Part shown: positions 7,580-16,300 of the stretch, piece after piece
Position numbering within the stretch: the stretch's first letter is position 1
How the letters are laid out: each line of letters starts with the position of its first letter
Origin: Aldehydirespirator sp965116195
GTDB taxonomy: Bacteria > Actinomycetota > Acidimicrobiia > Acidimicrobiales > Aldehydirespiratoraceae
Reading direction: 5' to 3'
Length of the DNA: 64,000 nucleotides
Assembly (NCBI GenBank): GCA_965116195.1
Contig: OZ220491.1
Span: forward strand, 2,542,001-2,606,000
Notes under the pieces: model-generated
Told to the model about the DNA's origin: nothing
Seen by the model: only the letters and a program-made list of their open reading frames with translations
Database searches by the model: none
Translations under genes and position numbers: made by a program

Positions 7580-9010
7580 ATGACATCACAAGAAGACCCT
7601 GCTGCACCATCGGTGCTTCTGGAGTTCCGGGCCGAGAACGCCCGCTCGTTCAAGGACGAGTTCGTGCTGTCGATGGAAGCCTCGGCCATGGCGGAGGAGC
7701 GATACGTACGCAGTGTGCCGTGGCGAGACGGTGACTCTCGCCTGCGCGTGCTGCCCGTCGCTGGAGTCTTCGGAGCAAATGCCTCGGGCAAGAGCAACCT
7801 GCTCAAGGTCATGTGTGACATGCGAGACCAAGTCGTCACTTCGTTTCGTTCCGGTGTGTCTGGAGGAGGCATCAAGCGGTGGCCGTTCCGACTTGACCAG
7901 CAGTCTTTGGAATTGCCGTCCCGTTACGAGGTTGACCTCGTACTGCACGGAGTGCGCTGGGAGTATGGCTTCGAGTTGAACGACACAGAGGTGATTTCGG
8001 AGTGGGCGTGCCGTTATCCGAGGGGGCGGGCCGCGTTGTTGTTCGACCGTGAGGGCGATGAGGTCCGTTTGGGCACCACCGGGCGCTCCCATAGCCGGGC
8101 TGTGCAGCGCCTGCTACGCAAGAATGCCCTTTTCCTGTCCACAGCAGCAGCAACCGCTCACCCAGTTCTGTCATCGTTGTATCAGTGGTTTCAACGCAAC
8201 CTTAGGCTTGCGGATGCTCAGTCACGGTGGACTCACCAGATGCTTACTGCAGAGCTGCTTCGCGATCCGAGTTCGCATGAGGCGGCGCTTCAGTTTCTGC
8301 GGGCAGCCGACCTGGGAATAACCGAAGTCCGTTTACAGGAACTCGCTCCCGACTCGCGCGAATGGCTTCGCCGGGTAATCTCTACTTTGAAGGGGCATGA
8401 GGATTCTCCCGAAGACGAAACCCACTCCACCCTCACGGATCACATAGAACCGACCCGAATCAAACTCCTGCATCAGGGCACTGATGGCGACTTTGAGATT
8501 GACGATGAAGAAGAGTCCCTCGGAACTCTGACTTGGTTGAGCCTGGCAGGGCCGGTGCTTTACTCTCTGGCGACGGGAACGGTTCTGCTCGCAGATGAAC
8601 TTGATGCAAGCCTGCACCCTGATCTCGTGGCACTACTCGTGAGCTTGTACCAGGGCCCAGAAACGAACCCCAACAAAGCCCAACTCATATTCAACTCACA
8701 CGACACGACGCTTATGGGCCGTACTTCCGGGGAACGATTGCAGGGCCGCAACCAGATCTGGCACGATGCCGCTTTGGAGAAGGAACGTGGTGCCACCGGT
8801 GCAGAGCGACTGCTGGGTCGTGACCAGATCTGGTTTACCCAGAAACTCAACGATGGCCGAACACAGCTCTATCCCTTGATCAACTTCAAACCCCGCAAAC
8901 AGGAGGCCATCGCCACGCGCTACCTGGACGGTTGGTACGGAGCCAAGCCCATCATCTCACCCACAGAGTTCGAGACCGTTGACCAGACAGCACTACCGGC
9001 AAACGCGTGA
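7580..9010 (+). CDS. RloA/AbiLi-like AAA family ATPase
   Basis: 476 residues. It opens with an SMC/OLD-like start (LLEFRAENARSFKDEFVL), then Walker A GVFGANASGKSNLLK (Lys71), a middle domain, Walker B VLLADELDASLHP and a switch histidine in FNSHDTTLM. This matches the AAA ATPase half of RloA/RloB (AbiL-type) two-gene phage-defence systems, whose partner is a RloB TOPRIM-like protein; that partner follows immediately through a GTGA overlap. Near residues 385-425 a 24-residue segment (GERLQGRNQIW / AERLLGRDQIW) is duplicated by a 72-bp in-frame tandem repeat, so the protein is slightly longer than expected. Walker motifs are intact. Confidence 0.85.
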   Translation: MTSQEDPAAPSVLLEFRAENARSFKDEFVLSMEASAMAEERYVRSVPWRDGDSRLRVLPVAGVFGANASGKSNLLKVMCDMRDQVVTSFRSGVSGGGIKRWPFRLDQQSLELPSRYEVDLVLHGVRWEYGFELNDTEVISEWACRYPRGRAALLFDREGDEVRLGTTGRSHSRAVQRLLRKNALFLSTAAATAHPVLSSLYQWFQRNLRLADAQSRWTHQMLTAELLRDPSSHEAALQFLRAADLGITEVRLQELAPDSREWLRRVISTLKGHEDSPEDETHSTLTDHIEPTRIKLLHQGTDGDFEIDDEEESLGTLTWLSLAGPVLYSLATGTVLLADELDASLHPDLVALLVSLYQGPETNPNKAQLIFNSHDTTLMGRTSGERLQGRNQIWHDAALEKERGATGAERLLGRDQIWFTQKLNDGRTQLYPLINFKPRKQEAIATRYLDGWYGAKPIISPTEFETVDQTALPANA

Positions 9011-9620
9011 GCCGACCAAGATCCCGACGACCCGGGCGGCGTGCTACTGGCACACACCTTCGGCAAATCTCGGTCTTCACCGAGGGGAAGAAGACAGAAC
9101 CTGACTACCTAAACCACTGGCACCGCGCACATCGCGACAGGGTTTACGTCGCTATTGTGCCCGGTGTGGGCGTTCCAACAACGATTGTTGATCAAGCAGT
9201 TGAGCAGAAGCGCCACGAAGCCAAGCAAGCCAAGCGTGGGCAGGGGCGCGCCAGCGACGAATACTGGTGTGTGTGTTCGATGTTGACGAACATCCGAATA
9301 TAAGGGACGCAGTGCAGAAGGCCCAAGACAACGGCATCAACGTAGCGATATCCAATCCATGTATCGAACTCTGGTTCATTCTCCATTTCCAAGATCAGAC
9401 CGCACATATTGACAGGCATTCGGCTCAATCTGTTTCCAAGAAACTGCTCAAGTGCGGAAAGATATTGGACAATACTGCACTACGTGAGTTGACTGCAAGA
9501 TTGTCCGAGGCAAAGAAGCGAGCCCAAGCACTCGACCGTCAGCACTTCAGCGCCGGCAGCGCCTCTGGATCGAACCCAAGTAGTGGAATGTGGAAACTCA
9601 TTGACCAGATCATGCTGTGA
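9007..9620 (+). pseudogene. RloB/AbiLii-like protein, frameshifted in a GT run
   Basis: The frame opened by GTG 9007 (overlapping the ATPase stop as GTGA) encodes MSRPRSRRPGRRATGTH, then FTEGKKTEPDYL, a RloB hallmark, up to DEYWCV. It then derails into CSMLTNIRI and stops at 9303. The true continuation, FDVDEHPNIRDAVQKAQ through NPCIELWFILHF to the stop at 9620, is in another frame. The switch falls in ATACTG(GT)5TCG near 9266-9275; removing one GT restores DEYWCVFDVDEHPN. Apart from that the gene is whole (about 203 residues). This is either a recent inactivation, a sequencing error, or a phase-variable slippage site. The residues flanking the break are well conserved. Confidence 0.85.
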
Positions 9621-9692
9621 CTTGAAGCCCAGGTACCAGTTGGTGATAGAGTTATATGCAACCCCCCCAAGGTGAGTAGCCTTGGGCCGACG

Positions 9693-9712
9693 GCCCCGAC
9701 TTTTGTCGGGGC
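9693..9712. terminator. Hairpin terminator between convergent genes
   Basis: GCCCCGAC-TTTT-GTCGGGGC is a perfect 8-bp stem followed by a mildly T-rich tail. It lies between the rloB-like gene and the convergent lectin gene. A second hairpin, CCAAGG..CCTTGG, is at 9668-9686. The remaining ~200 bp to 9917 show nothing further. Confidence 0.6.
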
Positions 9713-9917
9713 TGTCTCGTCTTTGTCGCCAACCAACACCACCCGCAACCCCACAGGGCAAAGTCAGGGAGAGCACAGTCCAGGCACCTCGCTGGCGCAC
9801 CGAGTTTGGGCCGTGCGCGAAGAGCCCACTGGATTGCCGTGCGGATGTCTCTATGACATCCTATGGCCCGGTGCCTCGCACGGCGGTGCCGCGCCGCGCA
9901 TGGCGGTCTGTGAAGCG

Positions 9918-10889
9918 TCAGGCGAGTACCACTACGGGGGTGCCGATTGGTGCCCATTTGTAGAGTTGGACGGCCTTGTCGTCGCGCTGGCGGACACATC
10001 CTGCTGAGCGGAACTGCCCCAACTCTTCGTTTGTCTGTATCGGGGCACCGCGGCTGACAGGAATGGCGTGAAAACCGATGTTGGAACCACCCGATGTGCG
10101 GGCAAAGCGTACCATGTGAGCCATGGTGACACCCGGAACATACGACCAAGCCTTCATGGACTTGGAGAACACCCGGTGCCGCCCCGGAACCGGAGAGTTC
10201 TGCTTGCCGCTGACCGGATAGTTGTCCATAACCGTGCCATCGGCCTCAATCAGCCACACTCGCTGCCCGCTGCGCTCATAGACGATGTGCTGCACCCCGT
10301 CAAGTCCCACATCGGGCTTATCTGCACCGGCCTTCCACAGCACATGTCCGTCTGCGTAGCCCACGGTGATGTTGCCGTCATCCTGCACCGTGAGAAAAGC
10401 CCCCGGCCAGCCATGCGTACGGGCCTGCCACGGCAACTGGAACGGCCCGAACGGCATCTTGAAGATCACGAGGTCGCCCGTGTGCTGCATGATCAACGTG
10501 CGCTGGGACTCACCGGCAGTGCCCGTTTCCCACAACACAGTGGGCCCACGGATATCCGACAGCACCAGGTTGCCGTCGTGTTGTAACTCCAGCCGGTAAC
10601 GGCCGTTCTCAGAGGTGAGCCACTCACCCTCTGACAGGATCTCCCCGGGCATCAGCGTGCTCCGCGGCAACGATGCGTGTGTCGCATGATCACGGTGGGC
10701 GGCATCAGCTATCCCCGTGACCGGGTACGACGCGGGTTTGACTGCTGCCTGTGCCTGATCCGCAGCCTGTGCAGTCGCTGTGGACGCAACCAGCAGCGCC
10801 GCCAGCGACAGCAGAGCCAACACCGCTCGCTGCACCCAAGCCCTGCCTGCCTGCACCGCGCTACACGAACTTGCCCCCATTGACATCAC
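9918..10889 (-). CDS. Secreted B-lectin / L,D-transpeptidase (YkuD-like) protein
   Basis: 323 residues. A signal peptide covers residues 1-43 (hydrophobic core AVLALLSLAALLVA, likely cut after TATAQA). Residues ~85-205 are a bulb-type mannose-binding lectin domain with LQHDGNLVLSD, MQHTGDLVIF and VQDDGNITVGY, matching the QxDxNxVxY type motifs. Residues ~210-323 resemble a YkuD L,D-transpeptidase: an opening strand QRVWLIEADGTVMDNYPVSG, a conserved His in GFHAIP, and the catalytic Cys in RSAGCVRQRDDKAVQLY. It probably acts outside the membrane, binding glycans while cross-linking or anchoring to peptidoglycan. Transcribed alone. A shard of the lectin domain recurs at 17446-17628. Confidence 0.85.
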   Translation of the reverse strand: MMSMGASSCSAVQAGRAWVQRAVLALLSLAALLVASTATAQAADQAQAAVKPASYPVTGIADAAHRDHATHASLPRSTLMPGEILSEGEWLTSENGRYRLELQHDGNLVLSDIRGPTVLWETGTAGESQRTLIMQHTGDLVIFKMPFGPFQLPWQARTHGWPGAFLTVQDDGNITVGYADGHVLWKAGADKPDVGLDGVQHIVYERSGQRVWLIEADGTVMDNYPVSGKQNSPVPGRHRVFSKSMKAWSYVPGVTMAHMVRFARTSGGSNIGFHAIPVSRGAPIQTNEELGQFRSAGCVRQRDDKAVQLYKWAPIGTPVVVLA

Positions 10890-10981
10890 CTGACCAGCGT
10901 AGCGGCAAGGCTGCGCAGATTCTCAACGCGCTCCGGCACCCCTGGATACCACCGGCTCCGACACCATCCGGCTTGAAATGC

Positions 10982-11010
10982 TTGCGCCCCGCTGTCCGAT
11001 GGTCTAGTAT
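10982..11010 (+). promoter_or_regulatory. Sigma70-like promoter for the 11.07-12.2 kb gene pair
   Basis: TTGCGC (10982-10987), a 17-bp spacer, then TAGTAT (11005-11010). Transcription would begin near 11017, about 50 nt before the AGGAG/ATG of the first gene. Confidence 0.5.
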
Positions 11011-11067
11011 TCCCTCTTGATCTGGCAGCCGCCAAGGACGAGGGCTGTACTACAAACTAGGAGCGTT

Positions 11068-11205
11068 ATGGCCTTGATTGACAAACTTAGTAGGGCGCGT
11101 AAACAGACGACCGTAAGTACGCCGATCCAAAAGTCGGTGACGGCTATTATCGCCATCCGTCCGACGGTTAAGCATGACCGAGCCGCAAGGAGCCTAAGCA
11201 CATGA
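11068..11205 (+). CDS. Small protein of unknown function, 45 residues
   Basis: ATG 11068 is preceded at 11058-11062 by AGGAG, a strong ribosome-binding site, and by a good promoter. The product is basic (MALIDKLSRARKQTTVS...), with no membrane segment and no motif I recognise. It ends in an ATGA overlap with the next gene, so the two are translationally coupled. A leader peptide, antitoxin-like partner or small accessory protein are all possible. Base composition is lower in GC than the flanking housekeeping genes. Confidence 0.55.
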   Translation: MALIDKLSRARKQTTVSTPIQKSVTAIIAIRPTVKHDRAARSLST

Positions 11206-12209
11206 CCAATCCATCCCACTCACTCAGACAAGAGTTCCTTGATGAGATACGGAACTTTTGGGATACGGTAAGTACCTCTACAGACCCAAAGTCGCGGTAC
11301 CCTAGGGTACGCTACCATATTCTCAACACCGAGATTGAGGACTTATTGGTTAGAGCACGTGGTCGGCACAGCAACCCCCGCAGCGAACTTCTATCTGACG
11401 ATCCTCCTTACCCTGATGACCTTTTGGTTGTAGACAATGGATACGACACGGCAAAGTACGTCTCCCCTATGTCCAACCTTGACAACTTACTCAAGGACTT
11501 GAGGGGACATATACCGAATCTTCCCGATGAGTTAGGTGTCGTGGCTGTAGCGCTAGCTGGCGGACACTGTGCCCGCATGGATGGCAACGCCCTAGCCGCG
11601 TTCAATGTGTGGAGTTGGAGCGAACACACATACCCTGATTATTATCTGCATATTGATTTTCACCTACACTATGCCCGCATCTTGCTGGTGCTCGGTGAGC
11701 TCACATATGCACGAGAAGAGGTAACTCATTCTCTCAACTTTAGCCAACCTCACATGCTTCAGCATATTGAAGCCTGTCGCCAACTGCAACTCACCATCGA
11801 CTTAGAGAACGTGTCGCGCGATAAGATTACTGAAGACGTTACCAGGACCGCTACTAAGAGCATCAACAGAGAAAGCAAATGCCTTATCGATAAAACTAAA
11901 CAACAGAGCCAGTCTCTTACTGAGGACATCAACAAAGCTAAAGACGAAATCAAGAATGTCCTAGTGCGAGTCTTCGAAATCCTCGGAGTGTTCTTGGCAG
12001 TCGTCGGTATTGTGGGCACTTCCGTCGGCGGCATCGCCGTTGAAGGCAGCACGGGCACCAAAATCGCCATCTGGGGCTTCGGCTACGGTGCCATCGTCCT
12101 CCTTTTGTTTATGGTGCTACTCATCGTTCGTGTGTCACGTCCTAAGTCCACGAACGAGCAACAAAAGATTCAAAATCTAACTGATGAGGTGGAGCTAACG
12201 GAGAACTGA
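11202..12209 (+). CDS. Unknown membrane protein with coiled coil and two C-terminal TM helices
   Basis: 335 residues, not recognised. Residues 1-190 are soluble and helical, with the conserved-looking string NVWSWSEHTYPDYYLHIDFH near 136-155. Residues ~195-240 are Lys/Glu/Ser-rich and likely coiled coil. Two hydrophobic segments follow (VFEILGVFLAVVGIVGTSVG and AIWGFGYGAIVLLLFMVLLI) with a short cytoplasmic tail. Codon use is visibly more AT-rich than addB or the men genes, suggesting transfer. A helical sensor plus paired TM helices is the shape of several membrane effector proteins of defence modules, but I have no motif to prove it. It is coupled to the small gene upstream and lies just before an addB start duplicate. 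Confidence 0.6.
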   Translation: MTNPSHSLRQEFLDEIRNFWDTVSTSTDPKSRYPRVRYHILNTEIEDLLVRARGRHSNPRSELLSDDPPYPDDLLVVDNGYDTAKYVSPMSNLDNLLKDLRGHIPNLPDELGVVAVALAGGHCARMDGNALAAFNVWSWSEHTYPDYYLHIDFHLHYARILLVLGELTYAREEVTHSLNFSQPHMLQHIEACRQLQLTIDLENVSRDKITEDVTRTATKSINRESKCLIDKTKQQSQSLTEDINKAKDEIKNVLVRVFEILGVFLAVVGIVGTSVGGIAVEGSTGTKIAIWGFGYGAIVLLLFMVLLIVRVSRPKSTNEQQKIQNLTDEVELTEN

Positions 12210-12244
12210 TATAGGTTCAGGTTGTTCCGTGCTGGCCTGCTTGT

Positions 12245-12302
12245 CATAAGGCTGGTCTGGGGTGCGGGCATGATCACTGAGGTGGAGGCCACGGCTTGTG
12301 GG
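12245..12302 (+). pseudogene. Duplicate of the addB start region
   Basis: The stretch ending GCATGATCACTGAGGTGG and continuing through CCACGGCTT (ATG at 12270) matches the upstream region and first codons of addB (ATG 13375), 1105 bp away. After about 60 bp the similarity is lost. It encodes nothing useful and marks a rearrangement in front of addB. Confidence 0.75.
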
Positions 12303-12512
12303 GCGACTGTGCATGGCCACGCCACGGCTGGCACTCGTACAGATGCCGTGTTTGCGTGAGCGTTTTTGAACATCCGCGCCGGCGCAGCTGAGGACTTCCT
12401 GCACTGTCCGAGAGAACTGAGCAGCGGCGGAGGTCAACTCGGCGCAAGCGTCGTTGAGGGCCGGAACAGATCCGAGCCTGTGGAGCTTGAGGTCATCGGT
12501 GTCTGCCTACGC
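12303..12512. other. Intergenic stretch without a recognisable gene
   Basis: About 210 bp between the addB-start duplicate and the 161-bp inverted repeat. Short open frames are present but lack a ribosome-binding site or recognisable protein. I see nothing supportable in it. Confidence 0.4.
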
Positions 12513-12673
12513 CAGGGTGGCACGGTCTCGCCGGTGTGCGCCTGTTGGTAGAGTAGGCTTCACCGCAGCAGCGAGAGGAGTGCGACGACGGCCAAGAGAC
12601 ACAGCGGCGAGGTCGGAGTTGACATGATTTGTCGTGATTTGTCATGGAAGTGGTATGCTGGCTCGTATCCATG
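12513..12673 (+). repeat. 161-bp dispersed inverted repeat, copy A (carries a regulatory region)
   Basis: This block reappears in reverse orientation at 32148-32308, same length and roughly 90% identical by eye. Its 3' part holds a motif at 12623-12646 with two near-identical 10-mers (ATGATTTGTC, GTGATTTGTC) framed by CATGA..TCATG, followed by TATGCT at 12653. This looks like an operator/promoter driving the small coiled-coil gene at 12695. Confidence 0.8.
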
Positions 12674-12694
12674 CGACCAACAGGAGGGATACAA

Positions 12695-13033
12695 ATGGAA
12701 ACAGCAATCTACTCAACTCTCATGGGCGTGATCGGTACCGCACTCGTCGCGTCTTGGGCCATCGCTGCAAGGGCGTTCCTCGCACGCCTTGATGACATCA
12801 ACCGACGCTTCGATGATGTTGACCGGCGATTCGACGACACCAACCGACGCTTTGATGATGTCAACCGACGCTTCGATGACATGAACAGCAAGATCGAAGC
12901 CAACGGACGTGACATCAGAGAACTGTCTGCGCGTGTGGACGGACTCACGACACGTGTGGTTCGTATCGAAACCAAGTTGGAGCTTGCCTCCCCCGCTGAT
13001 CCTGTACCAGAAGCTGAGCCCGTTCACGCCTAG
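12695..13033 (+). CDS. Small membrane-anchored coiled-coil protein
   Basis: 112 residues from ATG 12695, fixed by a perfect AGGAGG eight nt upstream. One N-terminal membrane segment (STLMGVIGTALVASWAIAA) is followed by four heptads of the type NRRFDDV and a predicted coiled coil (DIRELSARVDGLTTRVVRIETKLEL). The layout matches short actinobacterial coiled-coil proteins of unknown function. A longer cousin with the same TM-plus-coil plan and RxDDx heptads is encoded at 40140-40667. The heptads are themselves a 21-bp DNA repeat, so length variation by slippage is possible. Confidence 0.75.
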   Translation: METAIYSTLMGVIGTALVASWAIAARAFLARLDDINRRFDDVDRRFDDTNRRFDDVNRRFDDMNSKIEANGRDIRELSARVDGLTTRVVRIETKLELASPADPVPEAEPVHA

Positions 13034-13109
13034 CCCGCAACTGACCGCGGTTGACCTGGTTCCTTCCACCCGGCCTCACCGATGCTGACGAGGAGCCTGT
13101 CGATCCCGG

Positions 13110-13209
13110 CTGACTGGTGACGAACTGTTGTTGAAGATCGTCACGGACCCCGCCGTGATCGCTGATCCGTATCCCTTGCTGCGAGAGTTGCGTGAGACAT
13201 CGCCGGTTT
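13110..13209 (+). pseudogene. Cytochrome P450 N-terminal shard
   Basis: In one frame: LTGDELLLKIVTDPAVIADP followed by YPLLRELRETSPVY, the typical N-terminal segment of bacterial P450s. The frame then loses similarity and ends in a stop near 13276; no heme-binding Cys motif follows. A paired shard with the same TGDELLLKIV prefix lies at 31947-32110. The rest of 13034-13374 shows no gene. Confidence 0.65.
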
Positions 13210-13374
13210 ACGTCCGCGGTGGCCTTTGGTTTCGTTTTGCACGCGTTGGCGGGTTTGGTGAGGGTTCGGTTCGCTAGTCGCGCTGGGGTTTTGCGGGTTC
13301 AAACCCTTCAGAGTTGTATGAGGGGGCTACCGGGAACCGTCTCCTGTGTCACAGGGCTGCTCTAGGGTGCTGGC

Positions 13375-16300
13375 ATGATCACTGAGGTGGTGACCACGGC
13401 TTACGGGCCGCCTGCGCATGTGGCGCTGGCGAAGGCGGTTGACCGGGCCAAGGGCGGCGACCCGCTCGATCCGGTCACCGTCGTCGTGCCGGTCAACACG
13501 GTGGGCTTGGCGGCCAGGCGGTACCTGGGTCGTTACGGGACCGACGTCCATGCCAGGGCCGATGACTCCTCCGAGGTGGCCGATCACTCACCGATGGCTG
13601 GTCAATCACTGACCGCCAATCACCCACCGATGGCTGGTCGATCACTGACTGCCGATCACTCACCGGGGGGTGGTCGGCGCGGGATTGCTGGTGTGCGCTT
13701 TCTCACGACTTACGGGTTGGCGGAGTTGCTGGGGGCGAGCCGCGTGGCGGACTCTGGCCGGCAACCGGTGACGACATCAGCTGTCGCAGCTGCGGTGCGT
13801 GCGATTCTGCGTACACAGCCTGGGCACTTCGCGGGTGTGGCCACACACCCGGCCACCGAACGTTCCCTGGTGCAGGCCCATCGCGAGTTGTCCGAGTTGG
13901 GTTCTGTCGGTCTTGACCGGCTGGCCGCCACCTCACGTCGTGCTGCGGAGGTGGTGCGCATACACCGCAGCGTCCGCTCAGTCCTTGACGGGCAGTTCAG
14001 CAACGAACAGAGCCTTGTTGACGCAGCCGTCAAAGCCTTGGACAACGGCGAGTTCCCGCCTGGGGAGCTGGGCCACCTGGTCGTGTTCCTGCCCCAGGCA
14101 CTGACCAGCAGCCAGTCTCGTCTGCTGGTTGCCGTGGCCAACCAGATTGACTCCACCATCATCGCCGCCATGACCGGCGTGACGGAAGCTGATGAGGCGG
14201 TGCGGGCTGCGGTCACGCAACTCGGTGCGACTCCTGGCCACGTGGAAAGCCCCAAGCCCGACCCGGAACGGGTCCACATACTCAGTGTGTCCGACCCTGA
14301 TGAGGAGGTGCGCCATGCAGTCCGTGCCCTGGTAGAGGCCTCGCGACGGGGTGTTGCGCTCAGCCGGTGCGCCATTCTCCACGGCAATGCCGAGCCGTAT
14401 GCGCGCCTGGTGGGTGATGCACTTGACCGGGCCGGTATCAGCTGGTCGGGTGCCACAGTCGAAACCGCGGCGACCTCTCTGCTCGGTCGTTCGCTGCTGG
14501 CCATGTTGTCGTTGCCAGACCATGACTACTCACGCCGAGAGGTCATGGCCTGGCTCACATCATGCCCCGTGCTGTACACGACCAACGGTGCGGACTTGAC
14601 GGATGATCCTGCACACACAGTCGCCCCGAAACTACCGAATGACCTGTCTCCTGCGCCAGGCTCGACTGGCTCTGCTGACCTTGAACAGCCACCTTCTCAA
14701 CCGTCATCACCTAAACAATCACACCGGACTCACGGACGGGTTCGGCGAGGGCCTGTTCCATCTGCGGCCTGGGAGCGAGTAGCCCGCGGAGCCGGTGTCA
14801 TCGGTGGGATCGAACATTGGCGACATCGTTTGCTGCGCTACGCGCACAATCAACGGGCTGCGGCGGATGACCTGGCCGACGACGATGTGTCAGAGGCTCG
14901 CCTGGGGTGGATGCGCCGCGAGGCGACCAGCGCCGGAGAACTCGCGGAGTTTGTCCACGGGCTCGCTCAAGACCTTGAAGCCAACGAGCACGCCAGCAGT
15001 TGGGCAAGCCTTGCTGCCTGGTGCAAGCAGCTTGTCAACACCTACTTCGGTGATGCACAGTGGCGACAGGGCACAGCCGATGGTCACCGCTGTTGGCCTG
15101 CACATGAGCGTCGTTTCGCTGAGTTGGTTGAAGAGACCATCGACCAACTCGGCCACCTCGACTCGATTGACGATCAACCATCTTTGCCATCATTCCGCAG
15201 GGCTCTGCAAACAGAGTTGGAAGGCGCGTCAATCCGACGGGGCAGGTTCGGCCAAGGCGTGCTGACCGGTGCGCCGCACGCTGCTCTGGCAGTCGAACTG
15301 GACCTGGCGGTCGTGTGCGGACTGGCCGAAGGTGTCTTTCCGGTCAGACGACACGAAGACCCGTTGCTGCGCGACCAGGAGCGACTGGCCGCTGGCCATG
15401 ACCTGCCCTTGCACGCCGACCGCACCAACAACGACCACCGGGCCCTGCTGGCCGTGATGGCCGCAGCGCAGGAGACGTTGCTGATCTATCCACGTGGCGA
15501 CCTCCGCAAGGCTGCCGAGCGGGTTCCGAGCCGCTGGCTCCTGGACACCATCGAAGCGCAGACCCGGGTCAGACCCTCCACCGAGGAACTGGCTCACAGC
15601 GGCTCGCGCAACCTGGGTGAGGTGCCGTCCTTTGTGGCCGGGCTACGACAGATGACATTCCCGGCACATGTCCAGGAATATGACATGCGCACACTGCTCG
15701 ACTGGCACGACCAGAAGAAGCCGATCAGTGAACATCCACTACTGGGGCGACACGTTGAACTGCGGCGCGGTGTGACACTGACTCTGGCCCGCCGTTCTGA
15801 CCGCTTCACCCGCTTTGACGGAAATCTGTACAGCGACGGCGACCTGCGCGGCATCAAACTGCCCCATCCCTGCGATGCGGGCCAGATCACCTCGGCCAGC
15901 CGACTGGAAGCCTGGGCCAAGTGTCCCCACGCTTACTTCGTGCGCCACGTGCTGCGGGTCGAAGCCACCGATGATCCCGATGAGAGCCACCGCACAACGC
16001 CGCTTGAACGGGGCAATCTGGTGCATCGCATCCTTGACCGCTGGTTGAACGAAGCGATCACGGCCAACAATGTGCCCGCCCCTGACCAGGGGTGGCCCTC
16101 GCAGTACCGTCACCGCCTGCTGGAGATAGCCGCTGAGGAATGCGATCAACTGGAGACGCTGGGAAACGTCGGCTCGCCTCTCTACTGGGAGCGCGACCGT
16201 AGCCAGATCCTTGAGGAGTTGGAGCGTGCGCTGGTGATGGACAATGACAAGCGTCGTTCACACAGTTCCACGCCGATTGCCTCTGAACTCGGGTTCGCCA

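Noticed and set aside
13285..13330. GGGTTCAAACCC-like element suggesting a tRNA T-arm
   Set aside because: No acceptor stem, anticodon arm or D-arm can be assembled around it; no tRNA was found anywhere in the window.
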